Below, in pieces: positions 15,401 to 18,389 of a DNA stretch of 18,389 nt; position 1 is the first letter of the stretch; the number at the start of each line of letters is the position of its first letter. The notes below the pieces were generated by a model that worked only from the letters and a program-made list of their open reading frames with translations, did not search any database and was not told where the DNA came from. Source of the DNA: an uncultured Clostridia bacterium (GTDB taxonomy: Bacteria > Bacillota > Clostridia > Christensenellales > Borkfalkiaceae). Made by a program: the position numbers and the translations under genes. The stretch lies in the NCBI GenBank assembly GCA_947629845.1, contig CANRFD010000019.1:1-18389 (forward strand), given 5' to 3'.

Positions 15401-15473
15401 AAGCTCCCTGCCGTGCGGGGCGCGGCCGCCGCGCCCGCGGCGCCCGCGCCCCGCACGGCAGGGAGCTTTTTTT
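15401..15473 (+). terminator. Exceptionally long hairpin terminator after hemZ
   Basis: The arms at 15401-15425 and 15444-15468 are perfectly complementary over 25 bp; the left arm begins AAGCTCCCTGCC. After one C-C mismatch the loop itself folds further (CGCCGCG at 15427-15433 with CGCGGCG at 15436-15442), so the 68-base palindrome is almost fully paired. Seven T residues follow (15467-15473), giving a + strand terminator. Ordinary intrinsic terminators have stems of roughly 5-15 bp. Confidence 0.85.
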
Positions 15474-15634
15474 CACGCGCCGCGCTCGCTTATCGCTTCA
15501 CGCTCTTCTCATTGTTATGGTAGCACGGAAATTTTGCGTTTTGAAAGATGACTGCCAAAAAAGCGGAAATTTTCACGCAATTTTCATCTTCGCGCTCCCG
15601 CGTGCCGCCGCCCGCGGAAATTTTTTACTTTTTG
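15474..15634. other. Non-coding spacer after the hemZ terminator
   Basis: This stretch holds A+T-rich patches and no reading frame with coding character, ribosome binding site or clear repeat. It is the first part of the gene-free region 15382-15844, which otherwise holds the long terminator hairpin, a promoter, the structured RNA, and the lipoprotein ribosome binding site. Confidence 0.5.
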
Positions 15635-15663
15635 TTGCAATTTTTCGGCGGGCGTGCTATACT
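15635..15663 (+). promoter_or_regulatory. Sigma-A-type promoter for the structured RNA
   Basis: TTGCAA at 15635-15640 and TATACT at 15658-15663 are exactly 17 bases apart. The predicted start, near 15670, falls at the first helix of the structured RNA that follows. A TATAAT at 15682-15687 is not used as a -10 box, because its nearest -35-like partner is only 8 bases away. Confidence 0.8.
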
Positions 15664-15668
15664 GACAT

Positions 15669-15812
15669 TGCCCTACAATTTTATAATCTTCATGCAAACG
15701 GCTACACTGGCAATTAGTGTATCCCATTTTCCGTTTGCATGGAGAAATTGTAGGGCAAGACAATGCGGGATACTCATTGCGGGCGTTCCGTATTGGAGCG
15801 TCCTTATTTTTT
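15669..15812 (+). ncRNA. Structured non-coding RNA of about 144 nt, possibly raiA-motif (ARRPOF) class
   Basis: Seen directly: P1, TTGCCCTACAATTT (15668-15681) with AAATTGTAGGGCAA (15745-15758), 14 perfect pairs. P2, CATGCAAACGG (15691-15701) with CCGTTTGCATG (15731-15741), 11 perfect pairs. P3, TACACT (15703-15708) with AGTGTA (15716-15721). P4, CAATG (15761-15765) with CATTG (15775-15779), whose loop holds GGGATAC (15767-15773), complementary to GTATCCC (15719-15725). A last hairpin (15782-15803, loop GTATT) is followed by TTATTTTTT, an intrinsic terminator. With a promoter placed to start at P1, this looks like an independent small RNA gene. The 3' part (GGGATACTCATTGCGG and the GTATT-capped hairpin) reminds me of the raiA motif of Clostridia, but that is recollection, not a search. 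It could also be the leader of the lipoprotein gene downstream. Confidence 0.72.
15780..15812 (+). terminator. Terminator hairpin closing the structured RNA
   Basis: GGCGTTCC (15782-15789) pairs with GGAGCGTCC (15795-15803) with one bulged T and one G-U pair around loop GTATT, followed by TTATTTTTT (15804-15812). An overlapping alternative stem, TTGCGGGC (15777-15784) with GCCCGCAA (15813-15820), would enclose it and reach almost to the lipoprotein ribosome binding site. Confidence 0.7.
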
Positions 15813-15844
15813 GCCCGCAAAAAAACAAAAAGGAGAAGGGAACC

Positions 15845-18337
15845 ATGAAAAAGACAATTTTGACGGTAATTTTGGCGCTTGTTGCTACTCTTTGCCTGTG
15901 CTTTGGGTTGGCGGCATGCGGCGAAAGCGGCGGAAACGGCGGCAGCACAGGCGGCTCGCAGACCGAACAGGGCGGCACCCAGCAAGGCGGGGGAACCCAG
16001 CCGGGCGGCGGAACCGAGCCGGGCGGCGAAACCCAGCCGGGAGGCACCGAGCAGACCGAGGAATACACGGTGACGTTCGACGCGAACGGCGGAACGTTTG
16101 CGGAGGGGACGACGCTCACGCAGACGGCGAAGGAAAACGCCAAGCTCAACTCGCCGCAGTCTCCCACGCGCAACAACTACGACTTTGCGGGCTGGACAAA
16201 GACGAAGGACGGCACCGATTTTTGGCAGTTCGGCAGCGACGCCGTGACGGGCGACGTGACGCTCTATGCGGCATGGGAGCAGAGTTCCGCCATCCTTTTG
16301 AGCGTCGAGGGCGCGAGCATCGAGGGGACGGAGGTGTTCCTTTATGTCGAGCCCGAAACGGAGGAAGTCAACCTTACGGGGGGCAAGGTGGTGTGCAGCG
16401 AGGACAGCACATGGCACCTCTACAGAAAGGGCAGCGAGAGCGAGATCTACACCAAGACGGCTTCGTCCTTGGTGGGCGGGAACAATGAGTTCCGCATCGT
16501 CGTTGCTTCCAAGGACGGGGAAAACGTGAACACCTACAATTTCACCGTGCACCGCAAATATATGGTGGACGTCACCTATATGACCAACGATACCGTGTTT
16601 GAAACAAAGCAAGTGATGACGGGTGCGACGCTTACGGAGGAGGAATATGACATCGCCTGCGAGGTGAAAGGGTATACATTCAACTATTGGGAGCCCGATC
16701 TTGCCTTCGGGGAAACCATTCTTGCGCCCGTTATTGTTCAGGCGAACCTGACGGCAAACAAGTATAAATTGATCTACGACGCCAACGGCGGCACGTCGAG
16801 TTTGGGAGAAATCGAGTATGATATGGATTCGGTGATAACCATCGATTCCGGCGAGTCCTTCACGCGCCACAACTACACACTTCTCTCTTTCAATACCCAG
16901 CGGGGCGGCCTCGGGGAAAAATTTGAGTTCGGCGCCGAATTCAAATTCGACCGCGCCGAGGACATAACGCTCTATGCCATCTGGGATTGCGATTTTACAT
17001 TGTCTTTTAGCCCCACCACAACTATCACGGGAGTAAAGCGGCAGAAAGAGGTCATCTCTTTGGATGGCTTATACGAGGAATACACCGGTTCGTATAAGTA
17101 TATCGATTATATTAGTGTGAATGCTTTCAAGAATGATACCGTGCTACGGGAGATCACGATCCCGAAGAGAGTCGAGATCCCCGGCGGCGCTTTTTCGGGC
17201 TGCTCCAACCTGACCTCTATGACCATTGGGTATAATTCTTCTCACCCGCTTGGTTACTTCTTTGGGGAAAAATCCTATGACGGTTCGACAAGAGTCCCGC
17301 AGAAAAATAATACAGTATTCTATTACATTCCGACCTCTTTGAGAAGTATTTCGTTCGAGGGAAGTACAGAGATCCCGGAGTATGCACTGGATCATATAGA
17401 ATCAATAAAAGTTGTTTCAATTCCCGCGACCGTGACCTCGATCGGGCTTGGAGCGTTCCTCCGGAGCGGGATAGAAGAAGTACATATTACCGACTTTACG
17501 GCTTGGTACAACATCGAACGCGAAGGTGGCTTTGGTCAGTACCGCCTGTATTTGAACAATAGCGAATTGACCGAGCTGCAAATCCCCGCCGACGCCAAGG
17601 AGATCCCTGCATATTTGTGCAATGGGTGGGCGGGGCTGAAAAAAGTAACGGGCGGAAGCGGCGTGACTTCAATCGGGAAGTGTGCGTTCGAAGATTGCAC
17701 AGGATTGACAAGCCTTGAGATCTCTGACAGCGTGACTTCAATCGGGAGTTATGCTTTCGCGTATTGCAGCGGGCTGAAGAGCGTGACGATTCCCAACAAA
17801 GTGACTACGATCGGGCAGGAAGCGTTCAAGAATTGCACCCGTCTTCAAAGCGTGACGATAGGGGAAGGTGTGACCGAGATCGGGGAGTGGGCGTTCTATA
17901 AGTGCAGCGGGCTTGAAAGCGTAGTTTGGAATGCAGAAAATTGCACGTCGGCCGGGGGACCTAGTTCTAGTAGAAATCCCTTCATGGAATGTAACAAATT
18001 GCAAACAGCAACCTTTGGGGACAAGGTAAAGACAATCCCCGCCAATGCGTTCTATGAAAGCCACTTAACAAGCGTGACGATTTCCGCCAGCGTGACCGAA
18101 ATCGGGGGTTATGCGTTTTATCAGTGCACCAGGCTGAAAAAAGTTTATTACAAGGGGACGCCTACAGATTGGGGCGGAATTTCACGTGGTGACGGAAATA
18201 ATGCCCTGACAAAGGAGACCCTGCATTACTTTTCCGCACAAACGCCCACCGCGGAGCAGTGGCAGGAGAGTGAAAATTGGTGGCATTACGACGGGGACGG
18301 CACGACAATCGTTCTTTGGACGAAAGAGCAAGCGTAA
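15845..18337 (+). CDS. Large surface lipoprotein with InlB B-repeat-like and BspA-type leucine-rich repeats
   Basis: An 830-residue predicted lipoprotein. The signal peptide MKKTILTVILALVATLCLC ends in lipobox LAAC with the lipidated cysteine at 25. A Gly/Pro/Thr/Glu linker (about 26-70) contains three tandem GGxTxP-like units. An InlB B-repeat (Flg_new-type) module follows at about 73-148 (YTVTFDANGGTF, FAGWTKTKDG, VTLYAAWEQ). A central region of about 150-300 is unassigned but includes VDVTYMTNDTVFETK. A second B-repeat lies at about 306-380 (YKLIYDANGGTSS, ITLYAIWD). LRR_5 repeats run at about 423-768, typified by SVTSIGSYAFAYCSGLKSVT. It is probably anchored outside the cell and binds host, dietary or microbial polymers; the ligand is unknown. 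The start at 15845 has AAGGAGAAGGG; the open frame upstream to 15548 covers the RNA gene and is rejected. Codon bias is weaker and A+T higher in the centre. Confidence 0.9.
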   Translation: MKKTILTVILALVATLCLCFGLAACGESGGNGGSTGGSQTEQGGTQQGGGTQPGGGTEPGGETQPGGTEQTEEYTVTFDANGGTFAEGTTLTQTAKENAKLNSPQSPTRNNYDFAGWTKTKDGTDFWQFGSDAVTGDVTLYAAWEQSSAILLSVEGASIEGTEVFLYVEPETEEVNLTGGKVVCSEDSTWHLYRKGSESEIYTKTASSLVGGNNEFRIVVASKDGENVNTYNFTVHRKYMVDVTYMTNDTVFETKQVMTGATLTEEEYDIACEVKGYTFNYWEPDLAFGETILAPVIVQANLTANKYKLIYDANGGTSSLGEIEYDMDSVITIDSGESFTRHNYTLLSFNTQRGGLGEKFEFGAEFKFDRAEDITLYAIWDCDFTLSFSPTTTITGVKRQKEVISLDGLYEEYTGSYKYIDYISVNAFKNDTVLREITIPKRVEIPGGAFSGCSNLTSMTIGYNSSHPLGYFFGEKSYDGSTRVPQKNNTVFYYIPTSLRSISFEGSTEIPEYALDHIESIKVVSIPATVTSIGLGAFLRSGIEEVHITDFTAWYNIEREGGFGQYRLYLNNSELTELQIPADAKEIPAYLCNGWAGLKKVTGGSGVTSIGKCAFEDCTGLTSLEISDSVTSIGSYAFAYCSGLKSVTIPNKVTTIGQEAFKNCTRLQSVTIGEGVTEIGEWAFYKCSGLESVVWNAENCTSAGGPSSSRNPFMECNKLQTATFGDKVKTIPANAFYESHLTSVTISASVTEIGGYAFYQCTRLKKVYYKGTPTDWGGISRGDGNNALTKETLHYFSAQTPTAEQWQESENWWHYDGDGTTIVLWTKEQA
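15986..16039 (+). repeat. Three tandem 18-bp units encoding a Gly/Pro linker
   Basis: Three in-frame 18-base units lie end to end at 15986-16003, 16004-16021 and 16022-16039, encoding GGGTQP, GGGTEP and GGETQP. A shorter related unit (GGTQQ) precedes them. Such low-complexity stretches expand and contract by slippage, and here form the spacer between the lipid anchor and the folded domains. Confidence 0.8.
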
Positions 18338-18374
18338 ATTCAGCTTTATCGGCTAAGCCGAAAAAATAAAAAAC

Positions 18375-18389
18375 AAAGGAGGAAATAAG
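18375..18389 (+). promoter_or_regulatory. Shine-Dalgarno of a gene starting beyond the window
   Basis: AAAGGAGGA at 18375-18383 is a near-perfect anti-16S match and the window ends six bases later, the usual distance to a start codon. Only 37 bases separate it from the lipoprotein stop, so the next gene is probably co-transcribed. A short CGGCT-A-AGCCG palindrome (18350-18360) lies between, too tight to be a stable hairpin. Confidence 0.6.

Noticed and set aside
15668..15687. TTGCCC and TATAAT as a promoter
   Set aside because: They are only 8 bases apart, too close for sigma-A; both sequences lie in the predicted RNA, and TTGCCC is the first arm of a perfect 14-bp helix.
15668..15758. The nested palindrome read as a MITE or insertion sequence end pair
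   Set aside because: The arms are fully explained as RNA helices, a promoter is placed exactly at the first arm, and a terminator follows; no target duplication is seen. A mobile origin is not excluded but is less economical.
15548..15844. N-terminal extension of the lipoprotein gene
   Set aside because: It runs over the promoter and the structured RNA, has no ribosome binding site, and would bury the clear lipoprotein signal peptide at the 15845 start.
17640..18140. Repeated sequence blocks considered as a CRISPR or non-coding repeat array
   Set aside because: The period of about 69 bases matches 23-residue leucine-rich repeats in frame; copies diverge at codon third positions and there are no unique spacers.

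Overview
The window reads as chromosomal DNA from a G+C-rich, uncultured member of the Clostridia. This rests on three things. Gene order is typical of that class (ruvB, queA, tgt, yajC, a small membrane protein, scfA/scfB, secD/secF, recJ, relA, an MBL hydrolase, hemZ). The SCIFF peptide and its maturase are close to a signature of Clostridia. Promoters are clear -35/-10 boxes with 17-bp spacers, and ribosome binding sites are strong GGAGG types. A gut lineage such as the Christensenellales is a reasonable guess, because BspA-type leucine-rich and InlB B-repeat proteins are abundant there. No rRNA, tRNA, CRISPR array or transposase gene is visible, and all genes lie on the + strand.

Layout. 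Positions 1-639 hold the 3' part of ruvB. A small LRR_5/BspA-like protein without a signal peptide follows (667-1134), then queA (1168-2187). The queA-tgt gap (2188-2423) is built of repeats: an element with imperfect terminal inverted repeats that supplies the queA stop codon, two copies of a GC-rich hairpin unit, and a G-quadruplex-like run just before tgt (2424-3563). A promoter at 3610-3638 drives yajC (3661-4188). A hairpin terminator whose 3' arm contains the next Shine-Dalgarno leads into a TIGR04086-like membrane protein (4244-4621). A second strong promoter (4630-4658) drives scfA (4686-4838), and an attenuator-like hairpin separates it from the radical SAM maturase scfB (4902-6197). 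A third promoter (6229-6257) drives the overlapping secD/secF pair (6329-8849). Then come recJ, relA, an MBL-fold hydrolase and hemZ (8906-15381), closely packed or overlapping. The run ends in an exceptionally long perfect hairpin with a T-run (15401-15473).

The last part (15382-18389) is accessory-looking. A fourth promoter (15635-15663) should start transcription within a couple of bases of a multi-stem structured RNA of about 144 nt (15669-15812). This RNA has nested helices, a hairpin loop complementary to an internal bulge, and its own terminator hairpin. Next is a large lipoprotein (15845-18337) with a Gly/Pro linker, InlB B-repeat-like modules and LRR_5 repeats. The window stops on the Shine-Dalgarno of a further gene.

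By function, the core block joins DNA repair (RuvB, RecJ), queuosine tRNA modification (QueA, Tgt), protein export (YajC, SecD, SecF), the ribosomally made SCIFF peptide system (ScfA, ScfB), the stringent response (Rel) and porphyrin synthesis (HemZ). The best candidates for something less described are the structured RNA at 15669-15812, the apparent loss of the membrane acidic residues in SecD/SecF, and the repeat-built intergenic region before tgt.
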